Assembly (NCBI GenBank): GCA_965224215.1
Contig: CBDCYS010000021.1
Coordinates: 124,001 to 188,000 of the forward strand
Direction of reading: 5' to 3'
Length of the DNA stretch: 64,000 nt
Source: CBDCYS01 sp965224215
GTDB taxonomy: Bacteria > Acidobacteriota > Terriglobia > Bryobacterales > UBA6623
The notes beneath the pieces are model-generated. The model made no database searches. It saw only the letters and a program-made list of their open reading frames with translations, and was not told where the DNA came from. The position numbers and the translations under genes are program-made. Positions 47,141-56,576 of this stretch are shown here, piece after piece (position 1 is the first letter of the stretch; each line of letters opens with the position of its first letter).

Positions 47141-48940
47141 CCTGAATTATGCACTGCCGGTGCACCTGGTGAGGGCTGAGCCGCCAGGAACCATTTGGGG
47201 ACCCCCGAAAACATGGGGTAAAAAGGTAGGCTGGCAAAGATTTCAGCTTCGCCAGTCAACCCCAAGGAGGTCACCCAAATGGTTACCAAACGAAAACAGC
47301 ATAGCTCCCGAAGGCCCGTCAAACAAGGCCCCGGCGCGAGGGCCCCGCGGCCCAATAAAATCGGGGCTGCCACGCCCTATCACTTCCGTGGCAAGAATCT
47401 GACTCCCTACGGCGGCTTGCTGCCCGTCGCCACCCTGCTCGAAAAACTCGGCTTCCAAGCGCTGCTGGAAGAAACCCTCACGACCAAACGGATCACCCGA
47501 GCCATGAGCCCCTACCAGTTCGTGCTGGCCCTCGTGCTCGGCCTCTATGTCGGCTTTGCGCGGCTCAACCAACTCCGCTTCATCGCTCGCGACCCCATCC
47601 TGACCGGCATCTTGCAAGTGACGCGTCTGCCGCCGCAGTCCACGCTGTGGCGCTTTCTGGCCTCGCTGCACCTCAACGTGGCGAAGCAGATCCTTTCCAT
47701 TCAGCGCCAGCTGCGGGAACGAGTCTGGGCCGCGGCCCACGTGAAGTTGGAGACGGTGACGCTGGACACCGACACCACCGTGCATACCCTCTACGGCCGC
47801 CAGATGGGCGGGCGCAAGAGCTACAACCCCAAGAACAAGGGCAAGCGCAGCTACCAGCCGATACTGACCTTCCTGGCCGAGACGCGCGAATACCTGATGG
47901 GCGGGTTGCGCAACGGCGACCGGCCCACGGGCCGACAGATCGCCGCCCACCTCGAGAGCGCTTTCCGGACTTTGCCGGGCGGCGTGAAGAAAATCCTGGC
48001 GCGGGCCGATTCCGGCTTTTATTGCTGGGAGGCGGTGGAGGCCTATGAAAAGGCGGCTTGTCAGTTCGTCATCGTGGCGCGCAAAACGCGGCGCCTGGTC
48101 GAGCGCTTGCAGCAAGCAGAATGGAAACCCTCCCCCCGCTCCGACGCGGACGCGGAATGCGAATTCCTCTACCAACCGCAAGGCTGGGCGCGGGCCTGCC
48201 GTTTCCTGGCGCTGCGTTACGAAAACGAGCCCAAGGCCGGCGCGGCCGAGCAATACCAGTTGTTCGCCACCAGCGCTTACACCTACCGCGTGTTTGTCAC
48301 CAATCTGGCCGAGCCGATCGCGGCGGTGGTGTGGTTTTACAATCAGCGCGCCGGAGCCGAGAACCTGATCAAGGAGGCCAACAACGACGCCGGGCTGGCG
48401 GCCCATCCCTCGCGCCGCTTTGACATGAACCGCACTCACTTTCAGTTGGCCATGCTGGCCTACAATCTCAACTGCTGGCTGCTGCTGTTCAACCGCGAAG
48501 CCCAGGCCAGCGTGGAGACGCTGCGGCACACCACCCTGGCGACGGCGCGGCTGCGTTTTCTGTTCGTGGCGGCCAAGATCTGGCGGCACGCCGGCAGAAC
48601 GGGTGTCAGCTACAGCGATCATTATCAGGAAAAGGGCCTGTTTGAACGGCTGATGCGACGGCTGCGGGCGATGGGGCCGCCGGGATCGAGCTTGGCGCCG
48701 GTGGTGGAGGGTGCGCTGAGCTGAGGGGCACTCCATGCATAAAATTTCATGCACTCGCCGCAACGTACTGGGAACACGCCGCTTGCCAGCCCGCTTTTGC
48801 CCTGCCGGGATCAGGAGGCGGCTCAAACGGGGAGGGAAACAGCAGAAAAGACGACTTGCGAAATCACTGAGTTGACACGAGTGTCGCTATCGCCACAACT
48901 CCATCGACGATGGCTACGCCGAATCTGTGCATAATTCAGG
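47141..48940 (+). mobile_element. IS1380-family element, full length (1800 bp), copy C
   Basis: The inverted repeats are CCTGAATTATGCAC and GTGCATAATTCAGG, and the perfect 5-bp target duplication is TTACA (47136-47140 and 48941-48945). It shares both ends, the leader stem (GGCTGGC...) and the first ~160 bp of the coding region with the three 530-bp elements, but the shared parts have diverged, so this copy is not their direct parent. It contains one intact transposase gene. Confidence 0.93.
47279..48724 (+). CDS. IS1380-family transposase
   Basis: A 481-residue DDE transposase. AAGGAGGT lies 8 bases before the ATG. The first catalytic Asp is in VTLDTDTTVHTLYGRQ, the second in LARADSGFYCWEAVE and the Glu in RAGAENLIKEANNDAG; the YxxxGKK-like region KSYNPKNKGKRSYQPILT between them fits the family. 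No lesion is visible, so this protein is a candidate source of transposase for the 530-bp elements, whose ends it should recognise. Confidence 0.92.
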   Translation: MVTKRKQHSSRRPVKQGPGARAPRPNKIGAATPYHFRGKNLTPYGGLLPVATLLEKLGFQALLEETLTTKRITRAMSPYQFVLALVLGLYVGFARLNQLRFIARDPILTGILQVTRLPPQSTLWRFLASLHLNVAKQILSIQRQLRERVWAAAHVKLETVTLDTDTTVHTLYGRQMGGRKSYNPKNKGKRSYQPILTFLAETREYLMGGLRNGDRPTGRQIAAHLESAFRTLPGGVKKILARADSGFYCWEAVEAYEKAACQFVIVARKTRRLVERLQQAEWKPSPRSDADAECEFLYQPQGWARACRFLALRYENEPKAGAAEQYQLFATSAYTYRVFVTNLAEPIAAVVWFYNQRAGAENLIKEANNDAGLAAHPSRRFDMNRTHFQLAMLAYNLNCWLLLFNREAQASVETLRHTTLATARLRFLFVAAKIWRHAGRTGVSYSDHYQEKGLFERLMRRLRAMGPPGSSLAPVVEGALS

Positions 48941-49326
48941 TTACAACGGTAATTTCGTTACTACGTTTCCCAAGCGGGTTCGGCCAAGCGTGCTGGAGAA
49001 ATCGGTTGTTCAACGCGCTGAAGCGTTTCTATGGTCCGGGCAAGTGCGCGTCGGCGATCGCCCGAGGTGACACACGTAGGCTGAAACTGGCCGCGCCGCT
49101 CTCCTGGCAGATTCGGAAACTGGCCAGGCATTCAATTGCCCACCAGGAGATGCTCAGAGAACGTGAAGAGCCCTATTACGACGCTAGCGGCACGTTGAAT
49201 GAAGAGCTGCTGCGCAGCAACCCCATCGTCCAGAATCCACTGCCGGATTTCGGAATCGCCGATTGGCGAGACGCCGGGGACGTAAGCGAGAGTGGGCAGG
49301 GATCACGCCTACCTCTGGTGTCCTGA

Positions 49327-49917
49327 ACGCGGGGAGCTCCGAGCCGCGCGCGTGAGCAAGCGGTTGGCTCGAATCGATTGATCCGCCTCCCCTCAGTCGT
49401 GACTCCGACGATCGTGACTCCGACACTCAAACACGAGAGTTCAGGGGCGAATCACCGAATAAACCGAAGTCCCCTCAAGCCCGAATCCGCAAGTCAGAAC
49501 CACGCCGGCGTGCTCCCCTATCTCCCCAAAATTTCACAAGCCAAACTTTGAGTGACGGATAAATAGGGAAATAGTCCCTTTGTTATCAACAAACCATCCT
49601 GCTCGGGGCTTGACAAACGCGAATGCCGCGCTATGCTGAGAGCGGTGAAATGATCGACCGGCAAACGATCTCACAGCGCTGTTCACGGACGCCCGTTCAC
49701 GAGAGGAATGAACATGTGAGCTGCGCTCCGAAGCAAAAAACGCTAGATCATGACAATATCTGCCAAATCCCGCAATCGCGATTGCCTTATCACTGACATA
49801 AAAGAACTTACGAGTTTCTTTGAGGCTTCTAACAGGGCGCGCGCGGTCGACAGTTAACGTATATTGTAGTCGCAAAAGACAGGAAAGCCGCCGAAAAAGA
49901 CAAGAAAACTGCCAAGA
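49327..49917. other. Non-coding stretch, lower GC
   Basis: About 590 bases with no supported gene. A small direct repeat CGTGACTCCGAC occurs twice near 49397-49425. AT content is higher than in the surroundings between 49490 and 49880. It probably represents decayed coding DNA. Confidence 0.45.
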
Positions 49918-50154
49918 AATGGATCAAGCGCTCGCCAATCCGATCGGCTGAAAGCCTCGGGGAGCGCCTAAAGTCCATCGCGGCCGAATCATACACATTC
50001 GGCGAATCAGGTCGCTCGCTTGGCGCCCGCGCCGCCGGCGTTGACTCCTCAGCATCGAACGGATTACCGATTGTGCTGGGCTCCCGGAACAAGCGAGAAT
50101 AGGGCTTCCCGTCACAACGGCATCATCGTCAGCCTGGACGCGATCAGCCACGAC
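49918..50154 (+). pseudogene. Decayed duplicate of the GYD / radical SAM junction
   Basis: Bases 49918-50112 match 51420-51613 (the end of the GYD gene, the intergenic region and the start of the radical SAM gene) at roughly 80% by eye, with substitutions and small gaps. From about 50113 the sequence jumps to a piece matching 52030-52071 of the radical SAM gene (CGGCATCATC.TCAGCCTGG). The copy is thus an old duplication with an internal deletion, and no protein is encoded. Confidence 0.75.
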
Positions 50155-50174
50155 ATGAGAGAGCGAAACTACAT

Positions 50175-50896
50175 ATGAACAAGGCTGGGATCGCGTCCGT
50201 GTCGCTGTGGCTTTGCTTGGTCACCGTGGGCGCTCAAGTGAGCGGCGGCCCCTTGCCGCGGTTTCGCAAACTATTCAACGGCAAAGACCTATCCGGCTGG
50301 ATCAATGTCAATACGAACGCCGATACTTGGTCGGTCCGTGACGGCCTGCTGGTGTGCAAGGGCCGCCCGATCGGCGTAATGCGAAGCGAGAAGCAGTACG
50401 AAAATTTCGTGCTGCACATCGAATGGAGACACATGGAGCCCGGTGGCAACTCCGGCGTCTTCATTTGGAGCAATGCCCGGCCCCGCGAAATCAACCGCCT
50501 TCCCGATGGGGTCGAAGTGCAGATGCTTGAGCTGGACTGGTCAAACTGAACAAGCGTGACGGCAAAACGCCTCCGATTGCCTACGTTCATGGGGAGCTTT
50601 TCGGGGTTGGAGGCGTAACCACTGCCCCGGATAATCCCAGGGGCACCCGCAGCAAATCGATCGAAAACCGCGCTTTGGGGTGGGGTCATTGGAATACCTA
50701 TGATGTGGTCGCGGTTGACGGAGTTGTGAAACTCTCTGTGAATGGCAAGTTCGTGAACGGTCTGAGCCGCTCGTCGCAAAAGAAGGGCTATCTCTGCCTG
50801 GAATCGGAAGGGGCCGAAATCCACTTCCGCAATATCAAGATCATGGAGTTGCCCCCGGGAGTGACGGCCCCTGAACAGATTGCTCCCGCGCTGTGA
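50175..50896 (+). pseudogene. DUF1080 (3-keto-disaccharide hydrolase-type) protein, frameshifted
   Basis: A signal peptide (SLWLCLVTVGAQVSGG) is followed by a DUF1080 lectin-like fold: FRKLFNGKDLSGWINVNTNA, then RDGLLVCKG and LHIEWRHMEPGGNSGVFIW. The first frame stops at 50549 after VQMLELDWSN, but another frame continues NKRDGKTPPIAYVHGELFGV and WNTYDVVAVDGVVKLSVNGK to 50896. One base change near 50540 explains this. The family acts on 3-keto-sugars in the periplasm and is common in Acidobacteriota. The repaired length, about 240 residues, is normal. Confidence 0.8.
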
Positions 50897-51147
50897 TGAG
50901 CGCGGAGCGCGGCAGCCATGGCGGAAAGTGTCCGCTCAGTCGCTTTCCCTGCTAGCCGCGAGCAATTCGGAATACGCACAAAGCGGAGCCGTTGGCGCCG
51001 TGGTTGCTTCCTTGAGAATTCTCGTTTAGTTCGTGTCACCGTGCGTTGTAAGTCGAACCCGAGAATGACTAGCGATCGCCCACGGGCCGGGTTTCTGTTG
51101 ACGCGCTCGTACTGATGCGTCTAAGCTCCGTCTTGGAGGGTGAAATC

Positions 51148-51471
51148 TTGCCGAAATATCTCGTTCAAGGAAGCTACACTGCTGATGGACTGAAGGGTGT
51201 CATCAAGGACACCGCGTCGGGCCGGAGAGCCGCGGTAACACATATGGTCGAAGCTCTCGGGGGAACCGTCGAAGGGTTCTACTTTTCACTCGGCGATTAT
51301 GATGCACTTATCGTCGTTGATGCTCCCGACACGACCACCGTGGCAGGGCTCTGCGCCGCCGCTTCGGCATCCGGCGTCGTTCGCACCAGCACGACGGCAC
51401 TGCTGAGTGTCGAAGAGATGGATCAAGCACTCGCCAAACCGATCGGCTACAAGCCCCCAGGGAGTGCCTAG
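51148..51471 (+). CDS. GYD domain protein
   Basis: A 107-residue protein with a TTG start at 51148, chosen because GGAGGG lies 8 bases upstream and MPKYLVQGSYTADGLKGVIK is the normal GYD-domain start. An ATG at 51115 is possible. The domain motif GTVEGFYFSLGDYDALIVVD gives the family its name. GYD proteins are small ferredoxin-fold proteins of unknown function. The gene lies 142 bases before the radical SAM gene, and a decayed copy of this junction lies at 49918, so the pair was once duplicated together. Confidence 0.82.
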   Translation: MPKYLVQGSYTADGLKGVIKDTASGRRAAVTHMVEALGGTVEGFYFSLGDYDALIVVDAPDTTTVAGLCAAASASGVVRTSTTALLSVEEMDQALAKPIGYKPPGSA

Positions 51472-51613
51472 GGTCCATCGGGTCCGGATCATGCACACGA
51501 GGGAGTCACGTCGCTCGCTTGGCGCCGAGCCGTCGACGTTGACTCGTCAGCATCGAAAGAATGACCGATTGTGCTTGGGCTCGCGGAACAAGGGAGAATA
51601 GGGGCTTCCCACC

Positions 51614-52660
51614 ATGGACTCTCAAAAACAGCGGTTGATCCGGGGGATGCTGCAGCACTATCCCTTCGTCGTGAAGAACTTCAGCGCCTACTTTCGCAAT
51701 CTCTACCGCCGTAAGATCCTCAAGTCCTCGATCGTCACTCCTTATTCGGCTATCTTCTACGCCACCCACAAGTGCAACCTCGATTGCAGCTATTGCAACC
51801 AGAAGAACCCGCAGGTCTTCAGCGAAGAAGTGGACACGGAAACGACGATCCGCATCTTCCGGGCGATTCGCAGGGACGTCGACACGATGCTGATTACGGG
51901 CGGCGAGTGCTTGATGCGCCCCGACATCGATGAGCTGATCCGCGCCGCTCGCCGGGACGTCGGCTTCCGGTCCCTGTTGATGGTGACAAACGGAGTGCTG
52001 ATCGACCGGCATCCCGACATTCTCGATCACCTCAACGGCATCATCATCAGCCTGGACGCGATCAGCCACGATCCCTCTGAACCAATGTCGAAATCAGCGG
52101 CCGTCCCGAAGGTAATCGACAACTTGATGCTGGTCAAGCGAAAGCTTCCGCCGCAATCAGTGACGATTAGCTGCGTGCTCGAGCGCTGGAATATTGATGA
52201 AGCCGAGAAGATTCTCGATTTCTGCCGCGAGCACGGCTTCGTCTTTTCGGTCCAGTCGGCGCAGAATAACGGCAAGTATCCGAACTTCACCTTCCTCCGA
52301 GACCCTCGCTACAAAGCGTTCGTCGAAAAGCTGATTGAGCTGCGAAAGAGCAAGGCCGCTCGTATCAACGGCACTCCCAAGCTGCTAAGAACCCTTCTCA
52401 TGTTTGAGGAGTTCAAGTGCTACCCGACGATGTTCCCCCGGGTTTATCCGAATGGCGATGTCTTTTACCCCTGCGAAGTGTTGCGGAAGATCGCCGGCAA
52501 CGTCCTTGAAGACGGCTCGATCTCAGCGGCCTTTGAACGCGGACGCCGCATTTACGGGGAAGTCCCTCAGTGCAAAGCCAACTGTTTTCTGTTTGGGAAC
52601 GTCCTATCGTCCTACTATGTGGAAGATTTCTGGGGACTCGCCGGCGACACCGTCCGCTAG
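51614..52660 (+). CDS. Radical SAM protein with SPASM-like C-terminus
   Basis: A 348-residue protein with the cluster motif YATHKCNLDCSYCNQKNP (Cys at a CxxxCxxC spacing) and the SAM-binding GGE motif MLITGGECLMRPDID. C-terminal cysteines (EFKCYPTMF, FYPCEVLRK, VPQCKANCFL) could bind a second iron-sulfur cluster, as in SPASM/Twitch enzymes. The SAM core starts at residue 50 after a basic, membrane-associating-looking segment (NLYRRKILKSS). The substrate is unknown. The end overlaps the convergent membrane protein gene by 57 bases. No lesion is seen. Confidence 0.85.
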   Translation: MDSQKQRLIRGMLQHYPFVVKNFSAYFRNLYRRKILKSSIVTPYSAIFYATHKCNLDCSYCNQKNPQVFSEEVDTETTIRIFRAIRRDVDTMLITGGECLMRPDIDELIRAARRDVGFRSLLMVTNGVLIDRHPDILDHLNGIIISLDAISHDPSEPMSKSAAVPKVIDNLMLVKRKLPPQSVTISCVLERWNIDEAEKILDFCREHGFVFSVQSAQNNGKYPNFTFLRDPRYKAFVEKLIELRKSKAARINGTPKLLRTLLMFEEFKCYPTMFPRVYPNGDVFYPCEVLRKIAGNVLEDGSISAAFERGRRIYGEVPQCKANCFLFGNVLSSYYVEDFWGLAGDTVR

Positions 52661-53416
52661 CTTGCGAACGCTGTAGATGGCGTGAGCCGCCGTCTCGGCC
52701 AGGTGCTCGCTGAAGGCGCCCGTGTAGTGGAACTCAACTTTCTGACCGCTCGCTGTGATCAGCGCCAGCACGCTATTTTTCGACTGATCGACTCGTTCTT
52801 CGCGCACCGGAGGGTCTTTCGCTTCCGACAGATAGATCGGTAGGTAAGAGTCGCCGTCGACGCGGATTTCGGCAACCTGCGAGAGTTCAATGATCGAGTG
52901 AATATCACCGCTGCCCTCGACCGGAACAAGCAGCAGTTGCAGGCCCTTGAGCAGCAGGTAGAGTGGCGTCTCCGGCTGCAGCGGCGAGCTGCCCGGCAGG
53001 TCACCCGACACAAAACGGCCGCCATTGAGAAAGTAGTCCGCCGAGTGCCGGAGCTGCAGTTTCCGCTCCTTTTCAGGATCGGCCACCGGGCCGAATACGA
53101 CCGCGCACAGAGCGACAACCGCGCCCCCCGCTAGCAGCCACCAACTGGCGACCGGCCACTGCATCGCTTTCAAAAGGAAGCCCCCCACCGCGAGCAGGAG
53201 GCCCAGCAGCGCCATGGCAGCGCGGACACGGTTCCAGTCGGGCCCTCTCCGCCACCGGCGGACCAGGGGGATGATCAAAAGCACCCAAAAGAATGCATAG
53301 AGCAGCAGGCCCGCCCAGCGAGGCAGGCCGAACGGCCGTAAGGAATCCTTGCTTGTTTGCGCCTTAAGAGTAGGATCAGCGCGGCGAATCGGCGGCTTGG
53401 AAGTCGGTTCGCTCAT
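52604..53416 (-). CDS. Membrane protein of unknown function
   Basis: A 270-residue protein that I do not recognise. Residues 30-55 (LLLYAFFWVLLIIPLV), 70-90 (LLGLLLAVGGFLLKA) and 95-115 (WLLAGGAVVALCAVVFG) are transmembrane; a C-terminal cytoplasmic or periplasmic domain of about 150 residues is mixed alpha/beta (LRHSADYFLNGGRFVSGDL). Its 3' end overlaps the radical SAM gene. It is on the same strand as the cdaA-cdaR-glmM operon and starts 82 bases after the glmM stop, so it may be its last gene. Confidence 0.6.
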   Translation of the reverse strand: MSEPTSKPPIRRADPTLKAQTSKDSLRPFGLPRWAGLLLYAFFWVLLIIPLVRRWRRGPDWNRVRAAMALLGLLLAVGGFLLKAMQWPVASWWLLAGGAVVALCAVVFGPVADPEKERKLQLRHSADYFLNGGRFVSGDLPGSSPLQPETPLYLLLKGLQLLLVPVEGSGDIHSIIELSQVAEIRVDGDSYLPIYLSEAKDPPVREERVDQSKNSVLALITASGQKVEFHYTGAFSEHLAETAAHAIYSVRKLADGVAGESPEIFHIVGR

Positions 53417-53498
53417 GGCGTAGCCCTGCGGATTGGGTCAGAAACTCTCAATCGAAACGACAGAGGCGTCGACGGAAGTCCACGCTGCCCGCTCGCGC

Positions 53499-54863
53499 TC
53501 ACTGCTCCGTCCCCAACTGCTCTTCAACAATCCGCGCCAGCCGCGATGAATGCCGCTCCACGTCGTCGGCTGTTTGTGCCTCGACCATGACCCTCAACAG
53601 CGGCTCGGTGCCTGAATAGCGCACGATGACCCGGCCGCGGCCAGCCAGTTCGCGCTCACTCGCCGAGATTGCCTCGGTGAGCGCCGGCAAATCTTCGATC
53701 GGAGGCTTGTGCCTGACTCGAACGTTCTCGATCGTTTGCGGGAACACGGTCAAGCGATCGGCCAACTTGCTGAGTGGCTCTTCATTGGCCGACAGTATTT
53801 CGAGTAGCGAGCAGGCAGTGAGAAGCCCGTCCCCAGTGCTGGCGTGTTCGCGGAAAATGACGTGTCCCGACTGCTCCCCGCCCAGAGCGGCGTCGCGCTG
53901 AACCATTGCCTCCAGCACATATTTGTCGCCGACCGGAGTACGCACCATCTCGATGCCGCTCGCCTGAAGCGCCTTTTCGAGTCCCATATTGGCCATCAGC
54001 GTTGTCACGACGAGATGATTCGTAAGCCGCTTCCTTTCCGCCATGTGCCGAGCCGCCAGCAGTAAGACCACGTCGCCGTCGACGGTTTGACCGTTCTCGG
54101 CGACGAAGAGAGCCCGGTCAGCGTCTCCGTCGAAGGCAATTCCCAAGTCGGCGCCGGACTCAACCACCTGCTCGCCCAGACCGTTCAAGTAAAGAGAGCC
54201 GCAATTGCGATTGATGTTGCGGCCGTCGGGATGATTGCCGATGAACTCAGCTGTGACGCCGAGCCGCGCGAACAGCAGCGGGGCGAGTTCCGATGCGGCG
54301 CCGTTGGCGCAGTCGACAACGACTCGAAACGAATCGAGTTTGTGGTCAAGGGACCAAATCTCGTACAAGTGGTCGAGGTATCGGTCCGCCGCGGACCGGT
54401 CGATCTCGAGTTTTCGTCGCTGAGGCTCGACCGGCTGCTCTAGCAGCTGGAAGATTGCCGCCTCGATCTCGTGCTCTTCTCTGTCTAGCAGCTTGAAACC
54501 AGAGGCTCCGAAAACTTTGACCCCGTTGTCTTCGAATGGGTTATGAGACGCGGAGATCATAATGCCGCAATCGAATTCTTCACGCTGAGTGAGGTGGGCC
54601 ACGCCGGGTGTTGTCAGCACGCCAGCGAACGTGACGTCTGCACCACGGGATTCGAGGCCCCCTGCCATCACTTCCGCTAAGCGGGGACCGGATTCACGAG
54701 TATCCATCCCGATCAGGACGGCGGGCCGCCGTCCTGATCGGGATGAGGAGCGGCTGCTGGACTGGCCCAATGCGGCGCCGATCGCAAACACGGTTTCGTC
54801 GTCGAGCGGGTACTTACCCGCAACGCCGCGAATGCCGTCGGTTCCAAATAGTTTCTTCTGCAT
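53499..54863 (-). CDS. glmM: Phosphoglucosamine mutase
   Basis: A 454-residue enzyme that interconverts glucosamine-6- and glucosamine-1-phosphate for cell wall synthesis. Family marks: start KKLFGTDGIRGVAGKYPLDD, active-site Ser in IMISASHNPFEDNGVKVFG, metal loop IAFDGDADRALF and phosphate-binding RYSGTEPLLRVMVEA. Length is normal and no lesion is seen. It lies 30 bases after cdaR. The CdaA-CdaR-GlmM order is conserved in many bacteria, where GlmM binds and inhibits the diadenylate cyclase. Confidence 0.96.
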   Translation of the reverse strand: MQKKLFGTDGIRGVAGKYPLDDETVFAIGAALGQSSSRSSSRSGRRPAVLIGMDTRESGPRLAEVMAGGLESRGADVTFAGVLTTPGVAHLTQREEFDCGIMISASHNPFEDNGVKVFGASGFKLLDREEHEIEAAIFQLLEQPVEPQRRKLEIDRSAADRYLDHLYEIWSLDHKLDSFRVVVDCANGAASELAPLLFARLGVTAEFIGNHPDGRNINRNCGSLYLNGLGEQVVESGADLGIAFDGDADRALFVAENGQTVDGDVVLLLAARHMAERKRLTNHLVVTTLMANMGLEKALQASGIEMVRTPVGDKYVLEAMVQRDAALGGEQSGHVIFREHASTGDGLLTACSLLEILSANEEPLSKLADRLTVFPQTIENVRVRHKPPIEDLPALTEAISASERELAGRGRVIVRYSGTEPLLRVMVEAQTADDVERHSSRLARIVEEQLGTEQ

Positions 54864-54893
54864 GAGGGTTGTGCCGGGGCTTGTGCCGAGAAC

Positions 54894-55541
54894 CTACTCG
54901 ATCACCACTTGTACCGTTACGGATGGACCATCGACAAACCGTAGATAAGGATCAGGCAGTTGAGCGGTGGTTTGGAAATCTCTAGACTCGGACACATCGC
55001 TCAAATCAATCGGGTCGGTCGTCACCCCTTCCACGAGAGCAACCCTCGCGTCGGGACCGGCTATTCTCAGTTTCGCCGGCGTCAAAGTTGCCGCGGTCCA
55101 TACCCGGCCAGCCGGCGGGCTTCCCACCAAGTTCGCGTGAACCGTTACTTCCCGCTCCGCACTCGTCTCGAGAGACAGCCGCAGTTGCGAAGGCACGGCC
55201 CGAATCAATCGTACGCCTTCGGGCAAGTTGAGGCGGGCGTTGGCGACCTCGAAGGTTCTCTCGCCGGCCTCCTTCAATTGCGACAAGTCGATCTCTACGG
55301 CAAGTTCGCCGGATAGTTGCCTCATGCGGCCCCGCGAGCCGTCAACGATCAGCGTCACCCGGTCAGCCTGGTCTGGATTCAATTCCAGGCCGGGTGACAC
55401 GTTTAGGTAGCGGACACCAGCCTCGACAGCCGCTGCCATCCGTGGCTCCAGTGAAACGGATGTCCAGACAATTGCCGCGGCGACGAAGGCCAGTATCTTC
55501 GCGCCGAGGTCGGCTCGCAAAACTTCTTTGAAGGACGCCAT
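54894..55541 (-). CDS. cdaR: CdaR/YbbR-domain regulator of diadenylate cyclase
   Basis: A 215-residue protein with one N-terminal anchor (LGAKILAFVAAAIVWTSVS) and two YbbR-type beta domains (residues 40-125 and 130-215). CdaR proteins sit outside the membrane and tune CdaA. It lies 12 bases after cdaA. The number of YbbR domains (about two) is smaller than the four of Bacillus. No lesion is seen. Confidence 0.88.
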   Translation of the reverse strand: MASFKEVLRADLGAKILAFVAAAIVWTSVSLEPRMAAAVEAGVRYLNVSPGLELNPDQADRVTLIVDGSRGRMRQLSGELAVEIDLSQLKEAGERTFEVANARLNLPEGVRLIRAVPSQLRLSLETSAEREVTVHANLVGSPPAGRVWTAATLTPAKLRIAGPDARVALVEGVTTDPIDLSDVSESRDFQTTAQLPDPYLRFVDGPSVTVQVVIE

Positions 55542-55553
55542 AGCGATTCGTCT

Positions 55554-56576
55554 CTACCGTGCCTCGGGGCCGTTCGGAGCATGAACTGCTTCGGCAAGCG
55601 GCGCGGTGGCGGCCTCCGACTGCTCGTCGGATTGCGGAGGGTCTTTTTCTTCGGAAAGGCGCTCCTGGGATAGGCGCGGCTCTTCCTCTTGGGCCGGCGG
55701 CGGTGTTTCCATGTGAGCTGGCGGCGGTGCTTCCATGTGAGCTGGCGGCGGTGCTTCCATGTGAGCGGGCGGCGATTGCTCCTCTTTTGATGGAGGCGAG
55801 ACAACCGGACCGAAGTGATCGAATACTAGCTCTCGCAGCCTGTCCAGGGACGCATCCAGCTCAATGTTTCCGCCTGTCGCGGTCGAGACGCGCCCAGTCT
55901 CCGAAACCACAATCGCTACGCAGTCACTCTCTTCTGTAATGCCAATTGCCGCGCGGTGGCGACTTCCCAGAGAGATGATCAACCCCGGATTCGTCGTCAG
56001 AGGCAAATAGCACACCGCGGCTGCGATGCGGCGTCGCTGGACAATAACCGCCCCGTCGTGTAGCGGAGATCTTCGCTGAAAAATGCTGATCAACAGGTCC
56101 GACGACAACTTGGCATCAAGTGCCACCCCGCTCTGGATGAAAGTCCGCAGACCCGTGTCACGCTCCAGCACGATCAAGGCCCCTGTCCGTGTCAGGGAAA
56201 GCTGGCCCACCGCAACAATGATGTCTTCGTACTCGTCGTTGCGGACGCCTCTCATGCGCCTGGAAGAAAAGAAATGCAGTGCGAGTTGGCGCAGGGCCGT
56301 GCGAATCTCCGGCTGGAAAACCACGATGATGACGAGGATTCCGTAGGGGGCTACGCTGCCCAACACCCTGCGGGTGGTTTCGAGTCCCAGCAGGCCGGAG
56401 ACGAGATACAGTAGCCCTAGCAGCACAACGCCCAAGGCGACCGGTGCGGCTCGCGTGCCTCGAATGACCAGGATGACTCGGTAGCCGAGATAGGTGAGCA
56501 GCGGGATCTCGATGAGGGCCCTCAGCGCCAAGAGGAGGGGACCCTGTCCGAGTAGATCCAGTGCCGGAAGATCCAT
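55554..56576 (-). CDS. cdaA: Diadenylate cyclase with proline-rich tail
   Basis: The enzyme makes cyclic di-AMP. N-terminal helices (LLALRALIEIPLLTYLGYRV; ALGVVLLGLLYLVSGLLGL) precede the DAC domain with PLHDGAVIVQRRRIAAAVC (DGA motif) and SLGSRHRAAIGITEESD (RHR motif). A C-terminal extension of about 75 residues carries three repeats of PPPAHMEA and then acidic residues; this part is not needed for catalysis in known CdaA and may bind a partner. The ATG at 56576 is used; a TTG at 56594 is possible. It is first in the operon with cdaR and glmM. Confidence 0.93.
   Translation of the reverse strand: MDLPALDLLGQGPLLLALRALIEIPLLTYLGYRVILVIRGTRAAPVALGVVLLGLLYLVSGLLGLETTRRVLGSVAPYGILVIIVVFQPEIRTALRQLALHFFSSRRMRGVRNDEYEDIIVAVGQLSLTRTGALIVLERDTGLRTFIQSGVALDAKLSSDLLISIFQRRSPLHDGAVIVQRRRIAAAVCYLPLTTNPGLIISLGSRHRAAIGITEESDCVAIVVSETGRVSTATGGNIELDASLDRLRELVFDHFGPVVSPPSKEEQSPPAHMEAPPPAHMEAPPPAHMETPPPAQEEEPRLSQERLSEEKDPPQSDEQSEAATAPLAEAVHAPNGPEAR

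Larger units (their letters stand above)
45961..49326 (+). pseudogene. B12-binding radical SAM protein, broken by TAG, an IS and a frameshift
   Basis: Residues 1-150 form a B12-binding domain (VGGPHATLIPTDVLEFADVA), and the radical SAM motif is ASRGCPFPCTFCWEN. A TAG at 46621-46623 interrupts the same frame (FRRTPA, stop, SFVEDVRRKVEFFGTREVW). The SAM barrel runs on (TREVWLADSNFSTNPSHC) to PDYDYYN. At 47141 the IS1380-like element interrupts; with it and one TTACA removed the frame resumes NGNFVTTFPKRVRPSVLE and then shifts near 49000 into LKRFYGPGKCASAIARG to 49326. The ancestor resembled BchE-type methyltransferases or cyclases. Three independent lesions show long-standing loss. Confidence 0.85.

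Noticed and set aside
47243..48826. A 527-codon open frame antisense to the IS1380-type transposase
   Set aside because: It mirrors the codon pattern of the transposase and has no recognisable domain or ribosome site.
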